Shown: positions 1 through 7,238 of the stretch, one piece after another
How the letters are laid out: each line of letters opens with the position of its first letter
How positions within the stretch are numbered: position 1 is the first letter of the stretch
NCBI RefSeq assembly: GCF_014649495.1
Contig: NZ_BMTD01000014.1
Location: 180,848-244,847 of the forward strand
Length of the DNA stretch: 64,000 nucleotides
From: Streptomyces filipinensis
Lineage (GTDB): Bacteria; Actinomycetota; Actinomycetes; Streptomycetales; Streptomycetaceae
Direction: 5' to 3'
Notes under the pieces: model-generated
What the model was told of the DNA's origin: nothing
What the model saw: the letters and a program-made list of their open reading frames with translations, nothing else
The model's database searches: none
Program-made: the position numbers and the translations under genes

Positions 1-1
1 G

Positions 2-550
2 GGCACGATGATCGCCTTCGCGCTGGTCCGCTACCGCTTCCGGGCCCGCGGCGCCGTGAACTCGCTGATCTTCCTGCCGATGGCGATGCCCGAGGTCGTC
101 ATGGCCGCCTCGCTGCTCACCCTGTTCCTCAACATGGGCGCACAGCTCGGCTTCCTGACGATCCTCATCGCGCACATCATGTTCTGCCTCAGCTTCGTCG
201 TCACCGCGGTCAAGGCACGGGTGATGTCGATGGACCCGCGCCTGGAGGAGGCCGCCCGGGACCTGTACGCCGGCCCCGTGCAGACCTTCCTGCGGGTCAC
301 CCTGCCGATCGCGGCACCCGGCATCGCCGCGGGCGCGCTGCTGTCGTTCGCGCTGTCCTTCGACGACTTCATCATCACCAACTTCAACGCCGGCTCGACC
401 GTCACCTTCCCCATGTTCGTGTGGGGTTCGGCGCAGCGCGGCACGCCCGTCCAGATCAACGTCATCGGCACGGCCATGTTCCTCGTCGCCGTGCTCTTCG
501 TCCTGACCTCGATGGTCATCAGCAATCGCCGTAACAAGCAAAAGGCGTAG
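2..550 (+). CDS. Polyamine-type ABC transporter permease, PotC-like (5' end outside window)
   Basis: This is the C-terminal part of an inner-membrane permease of the spermidine/putrescine (PotC/PotI) ABC family. The frame is already open at the first base, so the true start lies upstream. Several hydrophobic segments are visible. The EAA loop that docks the ATPase reads EEAARDLYAG, then about 13 residues on a proline-rich stretch ending LPIAAPGI. The segment SFALSFDDFIITNF is typical of PotC-type subunits. The gene ends 37 bases before the FAD oxidoreductase, and that pairing (polyamine uptake next to an amine-oxidising flavoprotein) supports putrescine or a related amine as substrate. Family assignment is firm; the exact substrate is inferred. 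Confidence 0.9.
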   Translation, partial: GTMIAFALVRYRFRARGAVNSLIFLPMAMPEVVMAASLLTLFLNMGAQLGFLTILIAHIMFCLSFVVTAVKARVMSMDPRLEEAARDLYAGPVQTFLRVTLPIAAPGIAAGALLSFALSFDDFIITNFNAGSTVTFPMFVWGSAQRGTPVQINVIGTAMFLVAVLFVLTSMVISNRRNKQKA

Positions 551-587
551 GCCTTTTCCGGAAAGTCCTCTGTAGGGAGTTGAAATC

Positions 588-2018
588 ATGGCCCCAAGCG
601 CCATGAGCCGTGGCAAAGACAGCTGGATCTCCTCTCTCTCCGAAGCCCAGCCGGTCCCGTACTGGCTGGAAGACCCTGGCAAGCCCGACGCCGAGCCCGC
701 CCTCACCGGCACCGAGACCTGCGACCTGCTGGTCGTCGGCGGCGGCTACAGCGGGCTGTGGACCGCGCTGAACGCCAAGGAGCGCGACCCGCAGCGCGAC
801 GTGGTGCTGCTGGAAGGCCGCGAGGTGGGCTGGGCCGCCTCCGGCCGCAACGGCGGCTTCTGCGCCGCCTCCCTCACGCACGGCCTGCCCAACGGCCTGA
901 CCCGCTGGCCCGACGAGATCCAGCGGCTGGAGGAGCTGGGCCGGCGCAACCTCGACGAGATCGAGTCCGCGGTCGCCCGGCACGGCATCGACTGCGACTT
1001 CGAGCGCACCGGCGAGATCGACGTCGCCACCGAGACCTACCAGGCCTGGGAACTGCGCGACTGGCACCGGGAGCTGGAGGAGAAGGGCCTCGCGGACGGC
1101 GTCGAGTTCCTGGACGCCGACGCGGTGCGCGAGCAGGTGAACTCGCCCACCTTCGAGGCCGGCCTGTGGGACCGCCGGGGCGTGGCCATGCTGCACCCGG
1201 CCAAGCTGGTCTGGGGTCTGAAGCGGGCGTGTCTGCGGCTCGGCGTACGGGTGTACGAGCACACACCCGCGCTGAGCCTGAAGCAGTACGGCGCCGGGAT
1301 GGCCGTACGCACCCCGTACGGCGCGGTCCGCGCCCGGCAGGTCGCGCTCGGCACGAACATCTTCCCGAGCCTGCTGCGCCGCGTGCGCTCCTACACCGTC
1401 CCGGTCTACGACTACGCGCTGATGACCGAGCCGCTGAGCACCGACCAGCTGGCGTCGATCGGCTGGAAGAACCGGCAGGGGCTCGGGGACAGCGCCAACC
1501 AGTTCCACTACTTCCGGCTGTCCGCCGACAACCGGATCCTGTGGGGCGGCTACGACGCGATCCACCACTACGGCGGCCGGGTGCGCGCCGAGTACGACGA
1601 CCGGCCGGAGACCTACGCCAAGCTCGCGGGCCACTTCTTCACCTGCTTCCCGCAGCTGGAGGGCGTCCGCTTCACCCACGCCTGGGGCGGCGCGATCGAC
1701 ACCTGCTCGCGCTTCTCGGCGTTCTTCGGCACGGCACACCAGGGGAAGGTCGCGTACGCGGCGGGCTACACGGGCCTGGGAGTGGGCGCCACCCGTTTCG
1801 GCGCGGACGTGATGCTGGACCTGCTGGACGGGGAGCGCACCGAGCGGACGGAACTGGAGATGGTCCGCAAGAAGCCGCTGCCGTTCCCGCCGGAGCCGTT
1901 CGCCTGGACCGGCATCGCGCTCACCAAGTGGTCCCTGGCCCGGGCGGACGCGCACGGTGGCCGCCGCAACCTGTGGCTGCGGACGATGGACCGGCTGGGG
2001 CTGGGCTTCGACAGCTGA
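588..2018 (+). CDS. FAD-dependent amine oxidoreductase (DAO family, PuuB-like)
   Basis: A 476-residue flavoprotein of the D-amino-acid oxidase/glycine oxidase fold. The N-terminal dinucleotide-binding motif GGGYSG is at residues 51-56, followed by the FAD-contacting WAASGRNGGF segment. The C-terminus has the family's GYTGLGVGATR motif. Members beside polyamine transporters usually oxidise gamma-glutamyl-putrescine or similar primary amines to aldehydes with release of hydrogen peroxide. The start at 588 is preceded by AGGGAG at 574-579; a second ATG at 603 is possible. The gene directly follows the polyamine permease, and the aldehyde and GABA steps are encoded further on by the aminotransferase at 5639-6973 and the dehydrogenase at 11412-12857. 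The catabolic role is inferred from this context. Confidence 0.87.
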   Translation: MAPSAMSRGKDSWISSLSEAQPVPYWLEDPGKPDAEPALTGTETCDLLVVGGGYSGLWTALNAKERDPQRDVVLLEGREVGWAASGRNGGFCAASLTHGLPNGLTRWPDEIQRLEELGRRNLDEIESAVARHGIDCDFERTGEIDVATETYQAWELRDWHRELEEKGLADGVEFLDADAVREQVNSPTFEAGLWDRRGVAMLHPAKLVWGLKRACLRLGVRVYEHTPALSLKQYGAGMAVRTPYGAVRARQVALGTNIFPSLLRRVRSYTVPVYDYALMTEPLSTDQLASIGWKNRQGLGDSANQFHYFRLSADNRILWGGYDAIHHYGGRVRAEYDDRPETYAKLAGHFFTCFPQLEGVRFTHAWGGAIDTCSRFSAFFGTAHQGKVAYAAGYTGLGVGATRFGADVMLDLLDGERTERTELEMVRKKPLPFPPEPFAWTGIALTKWSLARADAHGGRRNLWLRTMDRLGLGFDS

Positions 2019-2152
2019 GCGGAAGCCCGGTCGTGTACCCGCCCCTCAGGGCTGCGTCAAGCCACGGGTTTCCGGAGCATGACCTCGCTGCCGCTGTGAG
2101 GCGTACTGGATCACGAGGACCACGACCACCATGACCACGACGAGGACGGGAA

Positions 2153-2168
2153 TGTGACCTAGATCACT
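2153..2168 (+). promoter_or_regulatory. Crp-like palindrome upstream of the gene at 2271
   Basis: The sequence TGTGACCTAGATCACT contains GTGA-N6-TCAC, the half-site pattern recognised by CRP-family regulators, including the Streptomyces Crp. Its centre is near 2160.5. A possible -10 element TAATGC lies at 2191-2196, predicting transcription from about 2203, so the site would sit near -42, a class II activator position. The palindrome is directly visible; binding is inferred. Confidence 0.45.
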
Positions 2169-2205
2169 CGAAGAGGGTGTGGAATCCGCGTAATGCCCCC
2201 GGAAG

Positions 2206-2264
2206 GCCTCCCTCTCTCCTCTGGCGCGACCGCGCGGAACGGTCGGGCCAGAGAAGAGGGAGGC
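2206..2264 (+). promoter_or_regulatory. Leader hairpin that would mask the ribosome-binding site of the 2271 gene
   Basis: The arm at 2206-2225 (GCCTCCC...TCTGGC) is an imperfect inverted repeat of 2247-2264. The 3' arm contains the strong Shine-Dalgarno AGGGAGG (2257-2263), which pairs base for base with 2207-2213. When folded, the hairpin would hide the ribosome site seven bases before the ATG. Confidence 0.5.
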
Positions 2265-2270
2265 TTTCTG

Positions 2271-2729
2271 ATGACTGGGGCGAAGACGGCCGTCGAATGG
2301 CTCGCATCCGTCGCACCGGATCCCGAGGCCTGTCGCTGGGAGTGGGAACGCAACCCCCTCGGGGTGGCCCTGCTGCCGGCGGGCAGGGCGTGGGACGTGT
2401 TGATCCTGCCAGGGGAACTCGGCTACCCGACCCTGGATGTGCTCACCCGGATCCTCGACCGGCCCGGCCCGGTGCTCGCCGACTTCGGCGACCACCGGGT
2501 CGGGTTCTTCGTGCCCCCGGGCACCGCGGCACGCTGGCTCGGCACCGGCATCCGCACCGCCGGCGCCGGCACCTGGATCGTCGTACCCCATCCCGGCCGG
2601 GCGGCCCGGGGTGTGCGCTGGCTGATGCCGCCGGACGGCGCCGGCACGCTGACCGACCCGGCACTGCTGGAGCTGGCGATGCACGAGGCGGCGGCGGGGC
2701 TGGCCGGGAAGCGGGACGGGGACGGGTAG
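2271..2729 (+). CDS. Small protein resembling the N-terminal bifunctional primase/polymerase-like family of Streptomyces
   Basis: A protein of 152 residues. It recalls the stand-alone Streptomyces proteins annotated as bifunctional DNA primase/polymerase N-terminal domain: VEWLASVAPDPEACRWEWE, a central WDVLILPGELGYPTLDVLTR, and FFVPPGTAARW. I see no complete catalytic triad for primase activity, so enzymatic function is doubtful. The start at 2271 was chosen because AGGGAGG (2257-2263) lies seven bases upstream; an in-frame ATG at 2193 has no ribosome site. The leader carries a Crp-like site and a sequestering hairpin. It stands alone between the oxidoreductase and the chitinase on the same strand. 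Function is not recognised with confidence. Confidence 0.7.
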   Translation: MTGAKTAVEWLASVAPDPEACRWEWERNPLGVALLPAGRAWDVLILPGELGYPTLDVLTRILDRPGPVLADFGDHRVGFFVPPGTAARWLGTGIRTAGAGTWIVVPHPGRAARGVRWLMPPDGAGTLTDPALLELAMHEAAAGLAGKRDGDG

Positions 2730-2771
2730 CGGCCGTGCCGGCAACGGCCGTACGGGGAGCGGCCGTACACC

Positions 2772-2800
2772 TTGACAACGGGATTGGTCTGGACCAAATT
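2772..2800 (+). promoter_or_regulatory. Chitinase promoter with DasR-type operator
   Basis: A -35-like TTGACA lies at 2772-2777. Directly after it is the near-perfect palindrome TTGGTCTGGACCAA (2784-2797). It matches the direct-repeat/dre element TGGTCTAGACCA known from Streptomyces chitinase promoters and bound by the N-acetylglucosamine-responsive GntR repressor DasR. It would cover the -35/-10 spacer. The sequence match is direct; regulation is inferred from the known family. Confidence 0.8.
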
Positions 2801-2841
2801 GTGTGCGCTCCGCTCCTCCAACTCCCCGCCAGGAGGCTCCT

Positions 2842-4653
2842 GTGGAACGCGCCAGACGCCCCGGATCCGTCCTCGCCCTGCTCACGGCCGCCCTGCTGGC
2901 CGTGCCCGGTGTCACCGCGCTCTCGTCGGCCGCCCGTGCGGCCGACGCGGACCTCGCGACGAACGGCGGCTTCGAGTCCGGCCTGACCGGCTGGACGTGC
3001 ACCGCCGGCAGCGGAACGGCGGTGAACTCGCCTGTGCACAGCGGGAGTTCCGCGCTGCAGGCGACCCCGGCCGGCAGCGACGACGCCCAGTGCGCGCAGA
3101 CGGTGACGGTCCGGCCCAACGCGTCGTACACCCTGTCCGGTTACGTCCGCGGCTCGTACGTCTACCTCGGTGCGACCGGCACCGGCACCACCGACGTCTC
3201 GGCCTGGACCCAGTCCGCCCCCGACTGGCAGAAGCTCGCCACCACCTTCACCACCGGCGCCGCCACGACGAAGGTCACCATCCACACGCACGGCTGGTAC
3301 GGCACCGGTGCCTACCAGGCCGACGACATCTCCCTGGTCGGCCCGGGCGCCGGCACCGGACAGCCACCCGCCGCGCCGGCCGGCCTCGCCACCGGCACGG
3401 TCACCTCCTCCTCCGTGGCCCTGTCCTGGTCGGCGGTGACCGGCGCCACGAGTTACGGCGTCTACCGCGGCGGGGTCAAGGTCCAGACGGTGAGCGGCAC
3501 TTCGGCCACCGTCACCGGACTCGCGCCCGCGACGGCCTACAGCTTCCAGGTCACCGCGAGCAACGACGCCGGCGAGTCCGCCAAGTCGGCCGCGGTGACC
3601 GCGACGACCACGGCAGGGACCGGCGGCGGCTCGACCGGCCTGCCCGCGCACGCGCTGGTCGGCTACCTCCACGCCGGCTTCGCCAACGGCTCCGGCTACA
3701 CCCGCCTCGCCGACGTACCCGACAGCTGGGACGTCATCGACCTCGCCTTCGGCGAGCCCACCTCGGCCACCTCCGGCGACATCCGCTTCCACCGCTGCCC
3801 GGTCACCGAGTGCCCGAACGTCGAGAGCGACGCCGACTTCAAGGCGGCGATCAAGGCCAGGCAGGCGGCCGGCAAGAAGGTGCTGATCTCGATCGGCGGC
3901 CAGAACGGCCAGGTCCAGCTGACGACCACCGCGGCCCGCGACGCCTTCGTCTCCTCGGTCTCGGACATCATCGACACCTACGGCCTCGACGGCCTCGACA
4001 TCGACTTCGAGGGCCACTCGCTGTCCCTGGACGCGAACGACACCGACTTCACACACCCCACGACACCCGTGATCGTGAACCTCATCTCGGCCCTGAAGAC
4101 CCTGAAGGCCGCCTACGGCGCGAAGTTCGTGCTGACCATGGCCCCGGAGACCTTCTTCGTGCAGAACGGCTACCAGTACTACGGCACCGGCAAGTGGGGC
4201 GGCCAGGACCCGCGCTGCGGCGCGTACCTCCCGGTGATCCACGCCCTGCGCGACGACCTCACGCTGCTGCACGTCCAGGACTACAACTCGGGCCCGATCA
4301 TGGGCCTGGACAACCAGTACCACTCCATGGGCGGCGCCGACTTCCACATCGCCATGACCGACATGCTGCTCACCGGCTTCCCGGTCGCGGGCGACCCGGA
4401 CCACGTGTTCCGGCCCCTGCGCCCGGACCAGGTGGCCATCGGCATGCCGGCGTCGACGAACGCGGGCAACGGCTACGTGGCTCCGGCCGAGGTCACCAGG
4501 ACCCTGGACTGTCTGACGAAGAAGACCGACTGCGGTGCGTACGCGCCCCACGGAACCTGGCCGTCGCTGCGGGGTCTGATGACGTGGTCGGTGAACTGGG
4601 ACCGCTACGCGAACTGGGAGTTCCAGAAGAACTTCGACGCGTACTTCGGCTGA
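2842..4653 (+). CDS. Secreted chitinase, GH18, with carbohydrate-binding and FnIII modules
   Basis: A 603-residue exported endo-acting chitinase that hydrolyses beta-1,4-linked N-acetylglucosamine polymers outside the cell. The GTG at 2842 follows AGGAGG (2831-2836) and begins a Sec signal peptide cleaved near SAARA-ADADL (residue 33). An N-terminal carbohydrate-binding module spans about 37-170, a fibronectin type III domain about 175-258, and the GH18 barrel from about 270. The catalytic signature DGLDIDFE is at residues 383-390, with E390 as acid/base. A DasR-type operator overlaps the promoter. Streptomycetes carry many such chitinases, so I do not assign a numbered symbol. Its 3' end overlaps the convergent PAP2 gene by about 160 bases. 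Confidence 0.93.
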   Translation: MERARRPGSVLALLTAALLAVPGVTALSSAARAADADLATNGGFESGLTGWTCTAGSGTAVNSPVHSGSSALQATPAGSDDAQCAQTVTVRPNASYTLSGYVRGSYVYLGATGTGTTDVSAWTQSAPDWQKLATTFTTGAATTKVTIHTHGWYGTGAYQADDISLVGPGAGTGQPPAAPAGLATGTVTSSSVALSWSAVTGATSYGVYRGGVKVQTVSGTSATVTGLAPATAYSFQVTASNDAGESAKSAAVTATTTAGTGGGSTGLPAHALVGYLHAGFANGSGYTRLADVPDSWDVIDLAFGEPTSATSGDIRFHRCPVTECPNVESDADFKAAIKARQAAGKKVLISIGGQNGQVQLTTTAARDAFVSSVSDIIDTYGLDGLDIDFEGHSLSLDANDTDFTHPTTPVIVNLISALKTLKAAYGAKFVLTMAPETFFVQNGYQYYGTGKWGGQDPRCGAYLPVIHALRDDLTLLHVQDYNSGPIMGLDNQYHSMGGADFHIAMTDMLLTGFPVAGDPDHVFRPLRPDQVAIGMPASTNAGNGYVAPAEVTRTLDCLTKKTDCGAYAPHGTWPSLRGLMTWSVNWDRYANWEFQKNFDAYFG

Positions 4654-5260
4654 CGCGGCCGGCGAACAGGGCGAGGGCGGCCAGCAGCACGGTGCCCAGG
4701 CACCAGCCGGCCACCACGTCCAGCGGCCAGTGATAGCCGCGGCGGACCAGGCCGTACGACACCCCGAGCACGAGGACCGCGCACCCGGCGACCAGGGCAC
4801 GGCGGGCGGCCGCGGAGCGCAGCCAGGGGAGGAGGAGCAGGGCCGCGGAGCCGTAGGCGACGGCCGCCGTGGTGGTGTGGCCGGAGGGGTAGTACCCCGA
4901 CCCCGGGGGCATCACGGGCGTACCCGGCCGCGCGGTCCAGTCCTTGAGCGGTACGACGACCGCCGGGACCAGCGCCATCAGCACGGCCGCGGCGAGCGGC
5001 GGCAGCCACCACCGGTCCGCGCCGGCGGCACGGCCCCGCCCGGCCGCGTACCCCAGGGCCAGGACCAGCGCGGGGACGGCGACCTGGATGTTTCCGAGGT
5101 CGGAGAGGAACTCCGAGAACCGGTCCGGATGGACGATGGCCCGGCTGAGACGGGCGTCCAGGCGCAGCAGCGGGCCGTGACCGGCCACCTGCCAGGTGAT
5201 GAGCGCGAAGAGGACGGCCGGGAGGCCGAGGAGCGGGGCGCGGCGGACTACGGTCGACAC
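4493..5260 (-). CDS. PAP2-family integral membrane phosphatase
   Basis: A membrane phosphatase of the type 2 phosphatidic acid phosphatase/undecaprenyl-pyrophosphate phosphatase superfamily, which removes phosphate from lipid-linked or other phosphoesters at the membrane. The three motifs are visible in the 255-residue form starting at GTG 5260: KDWTARP (K106 to P112), PSGH (125-128) and a histidine-aspartate pair in RRGYHWPLD (H177, D181). Five to six hydrophobic segments surround them. The start is uncertain: the frame stays open upstream to 5443, but that extension is proline/arginine-rich and unlike the family. The C-terminal 55 residues are low-complexity and read antisense through the end of the chitinase gene, so this tail may be recent. 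Confidence 0.8.
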   Translation of the reverse strand: MSTVVRRAPLLGLPAVLFALITWQVAGHGPLLRLDARLSRAIVHPDRFSEFLSDLGNIQVAVPALVLALGYAAGRGRAAGADRWWLPPLAAAVLMALVPAVVVPLKDWTARPGTPVMPPGSGYYPSGHTTTAAVAYGSAALLLLPWLRSAAARRALVAGCAVLVLGVSYGLVRRGYHWPLDVVAGWCLGTVLLAALALFAGRVSRSTRRSSSGTPSSRSGPSSPTTSSDPAATARFRGARTHRSRSSSSDSPGSW

Positions 5261-5638
5261 GGCGCCCAGCTTGTCAGACGGGCTCGGAGAGAAGGAGGTC
5301 GGCCGCCCCGGAACAGGGGGGGTGGTTCCGAGGCGGCCGTCCGGATCGGAACGTCGCGCGCCCCGGGGGGTTTGGGGCGGCGACCGTCCGATCGGTGAGG
5401 AGATCCCGGAGCCGTCAGGCGCCGGTTGTGTGCGCGAGGGCACGACCAGGTCGAAGCTGGGGAGGCCCCGCCCTGAAATCGCCCACAGTCCCCTGTGGGC
5501 GGGGTGTATCTCTCATCTGGGTAGAACCTACGGCAGGCCGAGGCGCTTGGGCAGGCGGAATCGCGTCCCGCCATCCACCTCGCACACCTTCTTCACACGG
5601 CCTGCCGCAGGGGCCCGCCGCAGGTGCGGGCCACTCGC
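5261..5638. other. Intergenic region with one strong hairpin
   Basis: No credible gene is seen here. The clearest structure is a hairpin, GCCCACAG (5481-5488) with CTGTGGGC (5493-5500) and a TCCC loop, extended by a C-G pair at 5480/5501. It lies 140 bases beyond the aminotransferase stop on the minus strand and could end that transcript. The rest should hold the promoter of the PAP2 gene, but I could not pick hexamers with confidence. Confidence 0.4.
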
Positions 5639-6973
5639 TCAGATGCGCGAGAAGGCCTGCTCGATGATGTCGAGACCCTCGTTGAGGAGGTCCTCGCCGA
5701 TCACCAGCGAGGGCAGGAAGCGCAGCACGTTGCCGTAGGTGCCGCAGGTCAGGACCAGCAGGCCCTCGGCGTGGCAGGCCTTGGCGAGCGCGGCGGTGGC
5801 CTCCGGGTTCGGCTCCTTGGTGGCGCGGTCCTTCACGAGCTCGATCGCGATCATCGCACCGCGGCCCCGCACGTCACCGATGATGTCGAACTTCTCGGCC
5901 ATGGCGGTGAGGCGACCCTTCATGATCTCCTCGATGCACCGGGCCTTGCCGTTGAGGTCGAGCTCCTTCATGGTCTCGATGGCACCGAGCGCACCCGCGC
6001 AGGCGACGGGGTTGCCGCCGTACGTACCACCGAGCCCGCCGGCGTGCGCGGCGTCCATGATCTCGGCGCGCCCGGTGACGGCGGCGAGCGGAAGCCCGCC
6101 GGCGATGCCCTTGGCGGTGGTGATGAGGTCCGGGACGATCCCCTCGTCCTCACAGGCGAACCACTGGCCGGTCCGGCAGAAGCCGCTCTGGATCTCGTCG
6201 GCGACGAAGACGATCCCGTTGTCGGCGGCGAACTGCCGGATCGCCGGCAGGAAGCCCTTGGCCGGCTCGATGAAGCCGCCCTCACCGAGCACCGGCTCGA
6301 TGATGATCGCGGCCACGTTGTCCGGGCCGACCTGCTTGGTGATCTGGTCGATGGCCTGCTTGGCGGCCTCCGGACCGGCGTTCTCCGGACCGGTGGGCCA
6401 GCGGTAGCCGTACGCCACCGGCACCCGGTACACCTCGGGCGCGAAGGGCCCGAAGCCGTGCTTGTACGGCATGTTCTTCGCCGTCAGCGCCATGGTCAGG
6501 TTGGTCCGCCCGTGGTACCCGTGGTCGAAGACCACCACGGCCTGCCGCTTGGTGTACGCACGAGCGATCTTGACGGCGTTCTCGACGGCCTCGGCGCCGG
6601 AGTTGAACAGCGCGGACTTCTTGGCGTGGTCACCCGGGGTCAGCTCGGCGAGGGCCTCCGCGACCTCCACGTACGCCTCGTAGGGGGTGACCATGAAACA
6701 GGTGTGGGTGAAGTCCGCGAGCTGGGCGCTCGCGCGCCGTACGACGGCCTCGGCCGACGCGCCGACGGAGGTCACGGCGATACCGGAGCCGAAGTCGATG
6801 AGGCGGTTGCCGTCGACGTCCTCGATGATGCCGCCGCCCGCGCGCGTGGTGAAGACGGGCAGCACCGAGCCCACGCCCTGCGCGACCGCGGCGGTACGGC
6901 GGGCCTGCAGCTCCTGCGACTTCGGGCCGGGGATGGCGGTGACGACGCGGCGCTCCTGCGGAAGTGCGGTCAT
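5639..6973 (-). CDS. gabT: 4-aminobutyrate aminotransferase
   Basis: A class III pyridoxal-phosphate aminotransferase of 444 residues that moves the amino group of GABA to 2-oxoglutarate, giving succinate semialdehyde and glutamate. The PLP-phosphate loop contains NSGAEAVENAVK (125-136). The cofactor-binding aspartate is D259 in FVADEIQSGF, and the Schiff-base lysine is K288 in TTAKGIAGG. The ATG at 6973 has a GGGAG-type ribosome site; an open extension to 7183 lacks family resemblance. GabT is the expected downstream enzyme of putrescine breakdown through GABA, fitting the polyamine permease and amine oxidoreductase nearby. A paralogous ornithine or lysine aminotransferase is less likely given the sequence pattern. 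Confidence 0.9.
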   Translation of the reverse strand: MTALPQERRVVTAIPGPKSQELQARRTAAVAQGVGSVLPVFTTRAGGGIIEDVDGNRLIDFGSGIAVTSVGASAEAVVRRASAQLADFTHTCFMVTPYEAYVEVAEALAELTPGDHAKKSALFNSGAEAVENAVKIARAYTKRQAVVVFDHGYHGRTNLTMALTAKNMPYKHGFGPFAPEVYRVPVAYGYRWPTGPENAGPEAAKQAIDQITKQVGPDNVAAIIIEPVLGEGGFIEPAKGFLPAIRQFAADNGIVFVADEIQSGFCRTGQWFACEDEGIVPDLITTAKGIAGGLPLAAVTGRAEIMDAAHAGGLGGTYGGNPVACAGALGAIETMKELDLNGKARCIEEIMKGRLTAMAEKFDIIGDVRGRGAMIAIELVKDRATKEPNPEATAALAKACHAEGLLVLTCGTYGNVLRFLPSLVIGEDLLNEGLDIIEQAFSRI

Positions 6974-7223
6974 TGGGGGCTCCCTGATGATCTTGCGTGG
7001 ATCTGCGTACCGGGCGGTCCGGACGATTCCGGGCGGTGCGTTTTTCGGCCGCTTACCTATCTTTCTTCGCAGGCTAGGGCCGGGGGTGGGGGGTGGGCAT
7101 GCTCCATGTGGGCGTTGTCGGCCAGTGCGGTTGTCCGCCGTGGACATAGCCGTGTGACCGGGGTGCGCCCAGTCGGCGGGCACTCTCGGCCGCGTAAGCG
7201 GTGAACTCCCCTTGTCATGGCAT

Positions 7224-7229
7224 TAGATT
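7224..7229 (+). promoter_or_regulatory. Possible -10 element for the TraG-like gene
   Basis: TAGATT at 7224-7229 has the TANNNT pattern of the principal sigma factor -10 box. It would place the transcript start within a few bases of the ATG at 7239, so a leaderless or very short-leader message is possible. The -35 region is weak. Confidence 0.35.
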
Positions 7230-7238
7230 GGCTCGCTG

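Noticed and set aside
2046..3131. Minus-strand frame ending in a valine-rich hydrophobic stretch near 2060-2150
   Set aside because: It could suggest a tiny membrane peptide, but there is no good start with a ribosome site and it overlaps the Crp-like region and the chitinase.
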